Positions 46,610 through 55,873 of a DNA stretch of 64,000 nt are shown piece by piece. The translations under genes and the position numbers were made by a program. Under the pieces are notes generated by a model. That model searched no databases. It was not told where the DNA came from and worked only from the letters and a program-made list of their open reading frames with translations. Within the stretch, counting starts at the first letter, position 1; the number at the start of each line of letters is the position of its first letter. The DNA lies in NCBI GenBank assembly GCA_021604525.1, contig BQJD01000006.1, forward strand, positions 86,532-150,531. Direction: 5' to 3'. Source of the stretch: a marine bacterium B5-7. Lineage in GTDB: Bacteria > Pseudomonadota > Gammaproteobacteria > Arenicellales > CAJQKF01.

Positions 46610-47776
46610 TCAAACGCCTGCTGCCGATTTCAACGCTTGTGCCTTGTCGGTTTTTTCCCACGTGAATTCCGGCTCGGTGCGACCGAAATGACCGTATGCC
46701 GCCGTCTTTCTATAGATCGGGCGCATAAGGTCGAGCATCTCAATGATCGCCTTGGGACGCAGGTCGAAGTGTTCGCGAATAAGTTCTTCGATGCGTTCTT
46801 CGCTGATCTTGTTAGTGCCGGATGTGTTAACCATCAGCGAGACCGGTTCGGCCACGCCGATGGCGTAGGCGACTTGCACTTCGCAGCGATCCGCCAGTCC
46901 GGCGGCGACGATGTTTTTTGCCACATAGCGAAGCGCGTAGGCAGCCGAGCGATCGACCTTGGATGGATCCTTGCCGGAGAATGCGCCGCCACCGTGATGC
47001 GCAGAACCGCCGTAGGTATCGACAATAATCTTGCGGCCGGTCAGGCCGCAGTCGCCGACCGGCCCACCGATCACGAATCGTCCGGTTGGGTTGACCATGT
47101 AGCGGGTTTTACTGGTCAGCATGCCTTCGGGGATGACCGGCTTGATGATTTCCTCAATAACCGCTTCGGAAAGATCCTTGTAATTGATGTCGGGATCGTG
47201 CTGGGTCGATAAAACCACCGTGTCCACCGAAACCGGTTTGCCATGGGCGTAGTGAACGCTGACCTGCGACTTGGCATCCGGACGCAGCCAGGGTAGCTGG
47301 CCGGATTTGCGAACCTCCGCCTGACGCGCCACCAGCCGGTGTGCGTATGTGATGGGAAAGGGCATTAATACGTCGGTCTCATTGCAGGCATAACCGAACA
47401 TCAGGCCCTGATCGCCGGCGCCCTGATTGAGATCCAGGCCCTCGCCTTCGTTAACACCCTGGGCGATATCGGGTGATTGCTTGTCAAGCGAAACAACGAC
47501 GGCGCAACTACCGTAGTCGAATCCCATATCCGAGGAGTTATAGCCGATTTCCTTGACGGTTCGACGAACGATTTCCGGGCAGTCGGCGTATCCTTCAGTC
47601 GTAATCTCACCCGAGATGACCACCATGCCGGTGTTGACCATGGTTTCGCAGGCGACTCGCGATTTCGGGTCCTGTTCCAGCAGATCGTCGAGGATGGCAT
47701 CGGAAATCTGGTCCGCCACCTTGTCGGGATGGCCTTCGGAAACGGATTCGGATGTAAAAATAAATTCGCGGGACAT
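46610..47776 (-). CDS. metK: S-adenosylmethionine synthetase
   Basis: From ATG 47776 ([19 protein letters not shown]) the protein has 388 residues. MetK makes SAM from methionine and [28 protein letters not shown] and [19 protein letters not shown] are all present. An in-frame ATG at 47794 gives six extra residues and is less likely. It is followed by the riboswitch-controlled ahcY on the same strand. Confidence 0.97.
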   Translation of the reverse strand: MSREFIFTSESVSEGHPDKVADQISDAILDDLLEQDPKSRVACETMVNTGMVVISGEITTEGYADCPEIVRRTVKEIGYNSSDMGFDYGSCAVVVSLDKQSPDIAQGVNEGEGLDLNQGAGDQGLMFGYACNETDVLMPFPITYAHRLVARQAEVRKSGQLPWLRPDAKSQVSVHYAHGKPVSVDTVVLSTQHDPDINYKDLSEAVIEEIIKPVIPEGMLTSKTRYMVNPTGRFVIGGPVGDCGLTGRKIIVDTYGGSAHHGGGAFSGKDPSKVDRSAAYALRYVAKNIVAAGLADRCEVQVAYAIGVAEPVSLMVNTSGTNKISEERIEELIREHFDLRPKAIIEMLDLMRPIYRKTAAYGHFGRTEPEFTWEKTDKAQALKSAAGV

Positions 47777-48256
47777 ATTTATCTCTGTGTACAAAAGATT
47801 ATCTTCGCGAGAAGACGGGTTATTAAGCGCAAATAAACCCTAAAGTATACCAGAATCACTGTGAATGGCGGATAGTGTCTATGGGGAAATTATTCTGGTT
47901 GCGGCTTGATTTAATAAATCACAAAGCCCGGTATGCACATCAGCAAAGACGGTTGTCAGACCACGGCGTGACCGGATGTGACAATGGTTTTATTGCCCAC
48001 CAATAAAATTTAATGCAGCAAATATCCCGGTTGCAGTGTCTAATAACAGGTTCGTGTTGATTTGTGGCTTTTCATCCGGGTTTTTCAGCAGCCGTCAATC
48101 GATATCTGACGAAGAGCCGAATCGTGATAATCAAGACGACAGCAACCAGATATATAGAGGTGAAACCGCAGTATTTGTTTTCAATGGAGATTTACAGAAA
48201 CTGCCTGCAACCCGCACCCGATAACGAGTAACAGAGTCCTGCAACAGGAGGAAATC
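47777..48256. other. divergent intergenic region of about 480 bp
   Basis: It lies between metK and the DsrE-like gene. A minus-strand extended -10-like TGGTATACT at 47844-47852 could serve metK. No convincing coding frame or riboswitch was recognised. A plus-strand 62-codon frame at 48036-48224 looks spurious. Confidence 0.4.
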
Positions 48257-48691
48257 ATGAAGAAAGTCATTATCCCGATTATCGCCGCCCTCGGTATGTT
48301 TGCGGCAACCGTTGTACCCGCAGTCGCGGACATGGACAAGCCGCATAAAATGGTAATTCAGGTCAGCAGCGCCGATCCGGCGGTTCACAAGCTGGCTTTA
48401 AATAATGCAGTCAATATGCAAAAGGCACTGGGGCCCGACGAGATCGATATCGAAATCGTCGCCTACGGCCCGGGCTTATCAATCATGACTCCGCAGAGTC
48501 CGGAATCTTCGCGTATTCCCGATCTTGCTTTGCAAGAGATCACTTTCAGTGCCTGCGGCAACACCATGAAGAAGGTTGCCGCGAAAAGTGGTAAGGATGT
48601 CGTCCTGGTAGAGGGCGTACGAGTCGTCCCGGCCGGCGTGTTGCGCATCATGGAGTTGCAAGAGCAAGGCTACACCTATATCCGACCATAA
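48257..48691 (+). CDS. secreted DsrE-like protein
   Basis: The 144-residue protein has a signal peptide (MKKVIIPIIAALGMFAATVVPAVA) cut after AVA. A DsrE/F-like alpha-beta domain follows: MVIQVSSADPAVHKLALNNAVNM, IEIVAYGPGLSIM, ITFSACGNTMKKVA. The cysteine in FSACGNT is the only clear candidate residue. DsrE relatives act in sulfur transfer, but this periplasmic subgroup is uncharacterised as far as I know. AGGAGG precedes the ATG, and a strong terminator follows. Confidence 0.75.
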   Translation: MKKVIIPIIAALGMFAATVVPAVADMDKPHKMVIQVSSADPAVHKLALNNAVNMQKALGPDEIDIEIVAYGPGLSIMTPQSPESSRIPDLALQEITFSACGNTMKKVAAKSGKDVVLVEGVRVVPAGVLRIMELQEQGYTYIRP

Positions 48692-48712
48692 CCTGTCTTT
48701 AATGGTGGATTT

Positions 48713-48738
48713 AATGGGGGCCATTGGCCCCCATTTTC
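48713..48738 (+). terminator. rho-independent terminator after the DsrE-like gene
   Basis: AATGGGGGCCA and TGGCCCCCATT pair as an 11-bp stem with a single-base centre, followed by further T residues. It lies 22 nt after the stop. Confidence 0.8.
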
Positions 48739-48879
48739 ATGTGATCGGGTTATTGCGGTCATGGCATCGCGGATCGGCTCGCACATGGCCACAGTGATAA
48801 TAAAAAGTCGGGCTTGTGTACGCATGTGGATGACGGATCACGTTAGAATCGACGTGCTTTTAACAAACCGAAACAGATT

Positions 48880-50268
48880 ATGATCCACGGCAGCATCATA
48901 GAAGCCATTGGTAACACACCGATCGTTCGCCTGAATCGAATTGGTCGCGATGTCGACGCGCACCTTGCGGTCAAGTGTGAATTCATGAATCCGGGCGGCT
49001 CAATAAAGGACCGAATCGGCTGGTGGATGGTGGACGATGCCGAGCGGCGTGGAACGCTCAAACCCGGCGGCACCATTATCGAGAGTACCAGTGGCAACAC
49101 AGGATTTGGTCTTGCAATCGCAGCGGCCATCAAGGGCTACCAGTGTATTTTCGTACTGCCGGACAAAATGTCCGAGGAGAAGATTCGCAATCTGCGTGCT
49201 TTCGGTGCCCGGGTGGTAGTTACCCCGACTGCGGTTGAACCCGATGATCCTCGAAGCTATTACTCGGTATCACGCCGTCTCGCCGAGGGAACCCCCAACT
49301 CGCTGTACATCAATCAGTACGACAATCTGTCCAATCGCGAGTGCCACTATAAAACCACCGGCCCTGAAATACTGGCACAAATGCCGGAGATCGATGTGTT
49401 CATCGCCGGCATCGGCACCGGCGGCACCATAACCGGATGCGGACGTTATCTTAAAGAGAACAAACCCGGCATCGAGATTGTTGGCGTCGACCCAGAAGGC
49501 TCAATTGTTGAAGAAATTTTTCGCACCGGCGAGAACAAAACACCGGCGCGTTCTTATGTGATTGAGGGCATTGGTGAAGACTTCGTTCCGGCCAACTACG
49601 ATTTTGATGTCTATGACGACATGGTCAAGGTGGGCGATAAGGAATCCTTTTTAATGACACGTGACCTGCTCACCAAGGAAGGGATCTTCGCCGGCATGTC
49701 CAGCGGCAGCGCCGTGGTCGGCGCACTTCGGTGGGTGCGACAGCAGGGTGACAGACTTGCCGGCAAGAATGTTCTCGTCATCCTCCCTGATAGCGGAAAT
49801 CGTTATCTATCCAAGGTCTTCGACGACGACTGGATGGAACAGAACGGTTTCATGGAAAGCGCCAGTGGTACGGTCGATGATCTGCTTCATTTTTTGCACA
49901 AGCGACCCGGCGATATTGTCATGGCCAATCAGGACGACAGTATCGCGCGGGTGATAGAAATGATGAGCAAGTCCGGTATCAGTCAACTGCCGGTGTGCGA
50001 TTCGAAGGGTTGGATCAAGGGTGTGATTCGCGAATCAACGCTTCTTAAAGCGGTGTTTCGACAAAAGTCCGGTGGCGATGAATCCATTTCAGGACTGGTT
50101 GAAACCACGGTCGAATTTGTCTCCTTGAATGAGCCCGTTGATCGTCTGTCGCAACTGATCAGCGACGGACGCGTGCCGCTGGTGACCGATCCTTCAAAGG
50201 AGGGCGCACTGCTCGCTATCGTGACCAATATCGACCTGCTGAATTACCTGGCTGCGCGTCAACACTGA
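48880..50268 (+). CDS. cystathionine beta-synthase
   Basis: The 462-residue PLP enzyme condenses serine and homocysteine into cystathionine. PLP lysine is in NPGGSIKDRIG, the phosphate-binding loop is SGNTGFGL, and TGGTITGCGRYLK follows. Residues about 340-462 hold a pair of CBS domains (VMANQDDSIARVIEMMSKSGISQLPV), which distinguishes it from plain cysteine synthases. A gamma-lyase/synthase gene follows 20 nt later, suggesting reverse transsulfuration. Confidence 0.92.
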   Translation: MIHGSIIEAIGNTPIVRLNRIGRDVDAHLAVKCEFMNPGGSIKDRIGWWMVDDAERRGTLKPGGTIIESTSGNTGFGLAIAAAIKGYQCIFVLPDKMSEEKIRNLRAFGARVVVTPTAVEPDDPRSYYSVSRRLAEGTPNSLYINQYDNLSNRECHYKTTGPEILAQMPEIDVFIAGIGTGGTITGCGRYLKENKPGIEIVGVDPEGSIVEEIFRTGENKTPARSYVIEGIGEDFVPANYDFDVYDDMVKVGDKESFLMTRDLLTKEGIFAGMSSGSAVVGALRWVRQQGDRLAGKNVLVILPDSGNRYLSKVFDDDWMEQNGFMESASGTVDDLLHFLHKRPGDIVMANQDDSIARVIEMMSKSGISQLPVCDSKGWIKGVIRESTLLKAVFRQKSGGDESISGLVETTVEFVSLNEPVDRLSQLISDGRVPLVTDPSKEGALLAIVTNIDLLNYLAARQH

Positions 50269-50288
50269 TGAATAGGTTCTAATAACAA

Positions 50289-51440
50289 ATGATCGATAAA
50301 AAACTCTACACCATCGCGGTACACGCGGGCACACAACCGGACCCGCGTACCGGTGCGGTCATGACACCGATTTACCAGACATCTACTTTCGTGCAGGAGG
50401 CTCCCGGTGAGCATCGCGGCTGGGATTATTCGCGCGGTACGAATCCGTCGCGCGATGCGTTGCAGGAAGCGTTAGCTGCGCTCGAAGGCGCCACTTGTGC
50501 GCTGGCTTTTTCATCGGGTCTTGCTGCTGAACAGGCAATCGTGCAGAACCTTTCACCCGGCGATCATGTGCTGGTCTGTAATGATGTGTATGGTGGTACC
50601 GGCAGATTATTCAGAACGTTGATTGCGCGGTTTGGTATCGAGTTCGAATTCATCGATTTATCAGACCTCGACCACGCCAGACAGTGCATGCGCCCCAGCA
50701 CCCGCATGGTGTGGATCGAAACGCCCACCAACCCGACCCTGGCGATACTGGACATTGCAGCACTGGCGGACATCGCCCATGCCAACGAGGCAAAACTGGT
50801 GGTCGACAATACCTTTGCCACGCCACTGTTTCAGGCGCCGCTGGCACTCGGTGCGGACATCGCGGTTCACAGCACGACCAAGTATATCGGTGGTCATTCC
50901 GATCTGATCGGCGGTGCAGTAATGACCAATAACGAAGAATGGGCGGATAAAATTCGCTACGTGCAGTTTGCAGCCGGTGCGGTGAGTGGTCCGATCGAAT
51001 CCTTCCTGCTGCATCGCAGTATCAAGTCGTTAGCAGTGCGTATGGCCCAGCATGCCATCAACGCCGATGCGGTTGCCCGCTGTCTTGACGCACATCCAAA
51101 AGTATCCAGAACATATTATCCCGGTCTGCCGGATCATCCTGGTCATGAACTCGCTGCACGACAAATGTCCGGTTACTCTGGCATTGTCAGTTGTAATGTG
51201 AACGGTGACTTTGCTGCGGTCACGAAGTTTGTAAAACGACTCAGGATTTTTCAACTGGCGGAAAGCCTGGGCGGTGTTGAGTCGTTGATAAATCATCCAG
51301 AGAAAATGACACACGCCTCGGTGCCGGAACCGCTTCGGAAAGAGCTTGGTATCGGACCCAATCTGCTACGTTTTTCCGTTGGCATCGAATCAAGCGACGA
51401 TCTGATCGAGGACATCGAGCAGGCATTTGAGGCGATCTGA
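50289..51440 (+). CDS. cystathionine gamma-synthase / gamma-lyase
   Basis: The 383-residue Cys/Met-metabolism PLP enzyme carries the lysine motif STTKYIGGHSDLIGG, IYQTSTFVQEAPGEHRGWDYSR and LEGATCALAFSSGLAAEQAI. The sequence alone does not separate gamma-synthase (MetB) from gamma-lyase. Placement just after cystathionine beta-synthase favours a lyase making cysteine from cystathionine. Confidence 0.88.
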   Translation: MIDKKLYTIAVHAGTQPDPRTGAVMTPIYQTSTFVQEAPGEHRGWDYSRGTNPSRDALQEALAALEGATCALAFSSGLAAEQAIVQNLSPGDHVLVCNDVYGGTGRLFRTLIARFGIEFEFIDLSDLDHARQCMRPSTRMVWIETPTNPTLAILDIAALADIAHANEAKLVVDNTFATPLFQAPLALGADIAVHSTTKYIGGHSDLIGGAVMTNNEEWADKIRYVQFAAGAVSGPIESFLLHRSIKSLAVRMAQHAINADAVARCLDAHPKVSRTYYPGLPDHPGHELAARQMSGYSGIVSCNVNGDFAAVTKFVKRLRIFQLAESLGGVESLINHPEKMTHASVPEPLRKELGIGPNLLRFSVGIESSDDLIEDIEQAFEAI

Positions 51441-51451
51441 TCGGGCGGTGC

Positions 51452-52516
51452 TTATTGTCCGCCAGAGTCCGGGTTCAATGGACTAGCGGATTCATGGAAT
51501 TCATTGGTCGATGAATTTCTGTCGAGTTCAATTTCTTCACCCATGTGCCTGTCGGTGCGATTGTTTCGCCGATTCATTCTTACCATGATCTCGGCCAGCA
51601 GGCCGATGCCGATCAACTGCATGCCGAAAAGAATCGACAGCACCGAAGCGAATAACAACGGCCTTGTGCCAACACCCTCGCCATTGCCGATACCGAGTTC
51701 GTTAAAAGTCCAGACGCCCGCCAGATACAGTCCGGCAAGTGTTCCGATGAGCAGGAAAAATAATCCTGTTTTCCCGAATATGTGAAGGGGTCTTGCCTGG
51801 TAACGAATCGCTACCACGACCGTTAAGAGATCCAGAAGACCATCGAGGATGCGTCCCCATCCGTATTTTGAATGTCCGCGGATGCGTGCGCGATGATGTA
51901 CCGGGATCTCGGTCACGCGGAATCCTTCAGCATCCGCCAGCACGGTAATGAGACGGTGTTGTTCCCCGTACAGATCAAGCCGATGGATGACGTTTGAGCT
52001 CAGTGCCTTGAATCCGCAGTTATGATCGTGAAGACGGACACCGCTTATTTTACTGATGAGGCTATTGAACAGACGGGACTGCAAGACCTTTACGGTGGAG
52101 TCCTGGCGATTCTGCTTCCAGCCGCAGACGACATCGAAACCTTGATCAATCTTTTCAATAAACCGTGGAATCTCTGCCGGTACATCCTGAAGGTCGGCGT
52201 CCATGATGATGATTATATTTCCGCAGGCAGCCTTGAAGCCGGTGGCCAGGGCTTCGGTCTTTCCGGAATGGCGTTTAAGAAAAATTGTCCGGATGCGAGG
52301 GTCATCCATCATGATCCGGCGTTCGGAATCCCGACTCCCATCGGTGCTGCCATCGTCAACAAAAATTAACTCGAAAGAGTAATCGCAAGCATCAAGCGTT
52401 GCGCGAATCTCATCCCAAAGCGGTCCGATATTTCCTTCTTCATTGAATATCGGAACAACGATTGACAAGTCGAGAGGATTCTTCGAATGATCCGGGTATT
52501 GTCGATGATCGGGCAT
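51452..52516 (-). CDS. GT2 glycosyltransferase, polyprenyl-phosphate (DPM1/GtrB) type
   Basis: The 354-residue protein has a GT-A domain (LSIVVPIFNEEGNIGPLWDEI, FVDDGSTDGS, IMDADLQDVPAEIP) followed by two membrane helices (about 235-310). This is the layout of enzymes that make polyprenyl-phosphate sugars such as GtrB and ArnC. It would supply lipid-linked sugar for GT-C enzymes, and two of these (GT39 and GT87 types) lie nearby. Confidence 0.85.
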   Translation of the reverse strand: MPDHRQYPDHSKNPLDLSIVVPIFNEEGNIGPLWDEIRATLDACDYSFELIFVDDGSTDGSRDSERRIMMDDPRIRTIFLKRHSGKTEALATGFKAACGNIIIIMDADLQDVPAEIPRFIEKIDQGFDVVCGWKQNRQDSTVKVLQSRLFNSLISKISGVRLHDHNCGFKALSSNVIHRLDLYGEQHRLITVLADAEGFRVTEIPVHHRARIRGHSKYGWGRILDGLLDLLTVVVAIRYQARPLHIFGKTGLFFLLIGTLAGLYLAGVWTFNELGIGNGEGVGTRPLLFASVLSILFGMQLIGIGLLAEIMVRMNRRNNRTDRHMGEEIELDRNSSTNEFHESASPLNPDSGGQ

Positions 52517-52730
52517 TTGCAGTACTGCCGTTTATATAATTATGACCGCCGTCTTGTGGCGGATTCGAATCAGATTAACCCGTTGCATGCAGCTTCTGGT
52601 ATCAACCCCAATGGGTATACTATGACAACAGGTTGCGTAAATCACCAATCGATATCGCGAATGTTATTTTCCGCGAATATGGATCATGGTGTTTACGGGA
52701 GAATTCATCTAATCACATGCTTTGAATTTC

Positions 52731-53768
52731 ATGTCTGACAATCAAGCCAACACGCACTCCAATACCCTTCCAGAATTTTCCCTGGTTCTTGAAACAGTCA
52801 ATTTGGGATTGGCCGATGTCGAAGGGATTGATGCCAGCTTGAACAGCATTGCACAACAGGATGTGCCAATCGAATCGGCAAGAGAGGTATTGTTAGTCGA
52901 TTCCGGTGATGTCCCCCGTGATCGATTACAGGATCTGACTCGTAAATATCCATGGCTGCAAGTTGTGGATGTCACGGCCGATACCGGCTATGAAGCAGCA
53001 AAGCAACAAGGCTTTTCGCAAACCACGGGTGAGATCGTGATTTTTTTCGACGCTGATTGTGAATACCAGCAAGGTTGGCTGCGCGGTCTCCTTGAGGGCA
53101 TGAGGGATCATCCCGAGTTCGCCGTGCTTGGAGGGGTAACTCTCATCCGACCCGATGGCAGTTATGGAATGGCGATATCCGCCACGTTCAGTTTTGAATT
53201 TTATGCGGAGTCCGAACGGATATTCCGTGCCAACACTTTCCAGTGGAATAACGTCGCATTTCGATGTCAGACACTTAAGGATTATCCGATTCCGGTTAAT
53301 CTGCCGATGTTCCGCACACCACCCAAATTTTTCGCCGATCAACTTCTGACGGATGGTCTGGTCATTGGCCGGCAGCCGGTGAGCCGTGCGCTGCACGCAC
53401 CTCCCGTTGGATTCATGAATTTCATTTGGCGTTACCTTCTTTTCGGTCACGATGCCGTTATAGGAAAGCGGCTACGTCGACGCTTGCGAGATTCGAACAA
53501 ACATAAACCAAGCGATACTGCACCGATCATGCATCTGCCCGGTCTGATCGTTTCGCGATTGAAGCAGGTGGTTGTAAGGCTGAAATGGTTGTTGCGCGAT
53601 AACCCCAGACGTTGGCTGCAACTGCCTTTGGCCCTGGTCATCATGATTTTCGGGTTTTCCCTGATGGCAATCGGTTATTTATTAACGTTGATTTGGCCGC
53701 ACGCGTTACCCGGCATCCTGCCGCAATCGGTCGCTGACCGAACAGGCCTTGATCGCAGCAAGGCCTAA
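52731..53768 (+). CDS. GT2 family glycosyltransferase
   Basis: The protein of about 345 residues has a GT-A domain (FSLVLETVNL, EVLLVDSGDVPRDRL, IVIFFDADCEYQQGWLRGLLEGM) and a C-terminal hydrophobic helix near residue 300. The start is either the ATG at 52722 or the one at 52731. It is divergent from the DPM1-type gene. It converges on the next gene, with the stop codons overlapping. The acceptor is unknown. Confidence 0.8.
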   Translation: MSDNQANTHSNTLPEFSLVLETVNLGLADVEGIDASLNSIAQQDVPIESAREVLLVDSGDVPRDRLQDLTRKYPWLQVVDVTADTGYEAAKQQGFSQTTGEIVIFFDADCEYQQGWLRGLLEGMRDHPEFAVLGGVTLIRPDGSYGMAISATFSFEFYAESERIFRANTFQWNNVAFRCQTLKDYPIPVNLPMFRTPPKFFADQLLTDGLVIGRQPVSRALHAPPVGFMNFIWRYLLFGHDAVIGKRLRRRLRDSNKHKPSDTAPIMHLPGLIVSRLKQVVVRLKWLLRDNPRRWLQLPLALVIMIFGFSLMAIGYLLTLIWPHALPGILPQSVADRTGLDRSKA

Positions 53769-54712
53769 CCTGATTTGCGGACAGCGATGTTGCGGGTTAT
53801 GACGCGCTGCATGCCAAGTCCCAGAATTGCAACGGCCAGCAGGTTGGCTCCTCGGGTAATAAGTGCGATAGCCACACCCTGATCGGCCCCGTAACCAATG
53901 GCGCCGAAAGTTGCTGCAAACAGAATCTCGCGCACACCGATATTTCCCGGCGTGAACGCAACCCGGGTCAGTGAAAACAGAATGAGTCCGGTAATGATGG
54001 CATCAGCCATATCGACCTCAAGTGACAGGGCCTTGAAAGCAACTGCGACCTGCACGACGAAAATTCCCGCACCTGTTATGGCGGGAATCAGTAGCCGTAA
54101 CAAGTTTTGGGGTGTGCCCAAATCCTTCAGAAAGGATTCAGTCGTAACATGGCCGGTGAGCTTCGATAGCAGCTTTCCAATTACGCCGCGCAGAAGAATT
54201 ACCGTTCCCGCCAACACGGTCTGCAGGCTAAAAACTGCAAAGAACAACAGGGGTGGTTCCGATCCGCTCATCATGAAGAACGTTGTTGCCATCAGACCGC
54301 AAATACCGGCGACCAATATGCTCACCACAAGCCAGGCGAGTATCCCGGCGGTGAAACGGGTGAATGGCATCTTGTATCGGTAGCGCAGGTAGCCGAAACG
54401 ACTCACGGTGCCACCATGAAGCGGCAGAACCTTGTTGAGCATCATTCCCGTCACTGTTAATGAGGCACTTTCAAGCAGAGGTATCCGGGTGCCGACGATA
54501 TCGAGCGAGGCGCGATGACCAAGACATGTGGCTGCAATGGCAAAAAATGCGAGCAACAGGCTCAGGAAAAGATAACCCGGGGATAACTCAATAATCGGTA
54601 GCAGGTTTTCGCGCTGTCGGTAGACCAGCCACAGGGCGAGGATCAACAAGCCTATACCGACAGCATGTCTGACTATCGTAGTTACCGTTATTGAAGTACG
54701 CGGATTACTCAT
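53765..54712 (-). CDS. UPF0104/AglD-type integral membrane protein
   Basis: The 315-residue protein has about eight membrane segments of the lysylphosphatidylglycerol synthase/UPF0104 family. It has LSPGYLFLSLLLAFFAIAATCLGHRASLD and TRVAFTPGNIGVREILFAATFG, the family's conserved C-terminal loop. Related proteins are thought to move or modify lipid-linked molecules; its exact role here is inferred from the cluster. It lies 44 nt downstream of the DUF354 gene. Confidence 0.75.
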   Translation of the reverse strand: MSNPRTSITVTTIVRHAVGIGLLILALWLVYRQRENLLPIIELSPGYLFLSLLLAFFAIAATCLGHRASLDIVGTRIPLLESASLTVTGMMLNKVLPLHGGTVSRFGYLRYRYKMPFTRFTAGILAWLVVSILVAGICGLMATTFFMMSGSEPPLLFFAVFSLQTVLAGTVILLRGVIGKLLSKLTGHVTTESFLKDLGTPQNLLRLLIPAITGAGIFVVQVAVAFKALSLEVDMADAIITGLILFSLTRVAFTPGNIGVREILFAATFGAIGYGADQGVAIALITRGANLLAVAILGLGMQRVITRNIAVRKSG

Positions 54713-54756
54713 GCGTATGTTCTGGCATACGATTGACTACTTTCTTCAGCATGGAA

Positions 54757-55791
54757 TCAACTTGCCGAAGACCTGTATCGGTCGATCTGGTCTATTACAT
54801 AGGCCGTGACATCGATGTGATCGTCAATCAATGCCTGACGACGCTGTTGTCGCCACGCTTTTGATGGGGGGTCTTCGGCCAACTGCATTGCCCGTGCGAT
54901 AGCGGTCGACGCGCTGCGAAAGTTGTGTACCAATCCGTATCGATTCTCCTGATCGTCGAGGTAACTGCGTGATGTTGAATTGATATATACGGCAGGTACA
55001 CCAAGACAGGCCGCTTCGCTTGCGGTGGATGCGCCCTCACTGACAACCAGGCGTGCAAACGCCAACACATCGTGTAACCGATGTGGCGATAATGCAAGAC
55101 GATGTGATTCCAGTTCTCCGAGGTCAACACCGCGCTCCGGAACGATAAATACTTTCAGATATCGGCTTAAGGATCTCACGGTATCGGTGAGCTGATTAGC
55201 CAGTCCCTGTTCGCCGATGTCGTGAAGCGTGTCCCATGCAGAAACACGCAAGACCATGTAATCGCCCTCTGCAATGCCACCCAGTTCGTTCAACACACAG
55301 GGATCAGGCGTGAAGCGATCAGGATGGAGAAAAGCGAGCTCATGATAGCCGCGATAACGAATGTGTTTTCGGCCAAGTGATTTACCAAAGCATTCCGGTG
55401 TATGGATACGGGTGGCAAAAGGATGCGCAATTGCATGTGCAGTCCGCTGGAATTCGCTGTCGGTAAATATCAGATTGGGTACACCGAAAAGCTTTGCGCT
55501 TTGTGTATAGGTTCCCATCAGGCTCATAACGATATCCGGCTTGCGAGTGCGGATGGAGGAAGCCACCTGTCTTTGCCGGTGGAGAAATTCAGCCAGTGGA
55601 AATCGATTACCGGTGCCGGTGGCTGATATTAAAATATTCGGAATGTATGAGTATGAATCGAGCAAAGAACGCATAACGTCGCGATCGCGGCCAAGCACAA
55701 GAACCTCGTCGCCGCGATCAATCAGAATGCGGATAACATGTTTGAAAAAATGAATATGTGCGGGATGGTGTGCCTCGATCAGGATGTTCAT
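54757..55791 (-). CDS. DUF354 family, glycosyltransferase-like
   Basis: The 344-residue protein is a GT-B-like fold of the DUF354 family (MNILIEAHHPAHIHFFKHVI, then RKPDIVMSLMGTYTQSAKL, FTDSEFQRTAHAI, VSEGASTASEAACLGVPAVYI). The last segment is the sugar-nucleotide site in related enzymes. Its product is not known. It lies between the GT39-type gene and the UPF0104 protein in one minus-strand run. Confidence 0.78.
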   Translation of the reverse strand: MNILIEAHHPAHIHFFKHVIRILIDRGDEVLVLGRDRDVMRSLLDSYSYIPNILISATGTGNRFPLAEFLHRQRQVASSIRTRKPDIVMSLMGTYTQSAKLFGVPNLIFTDSEFQRTAHAIAHPFATRIHTPECFGKSLGRKHIRYRGYHELAFLHPDRFTPDPCVLNELGGIAEGDYMVLRVSAWDTLHDIGEQGLANQLTDTVRSLSRYLKVFIVPERGVDLGELESHRLALSPHRLHDVLAFARLVVSEGASTASEAACLGVPAVYINSTSRSYLDDQENRYGLVHNFRSASTAIARAMQLAEDPPSKAWRQQRRQALIDDHIDVTAYVIDQIDRYRSSAS

Positions 55792-55873
55792 GTGGTATCA
55801 GGCATGGTCATTCGCAGGATTGAAAGACATCAGTAGAATAAATGTTCTGTACATGCTTGTTTACAGGCTGTTA

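Noticed and set aside
48036..48224. 62-codon frame upstream of the DsrE-like gene
   Set aside because: Composition is not protein-like and no good ribosome site is present.
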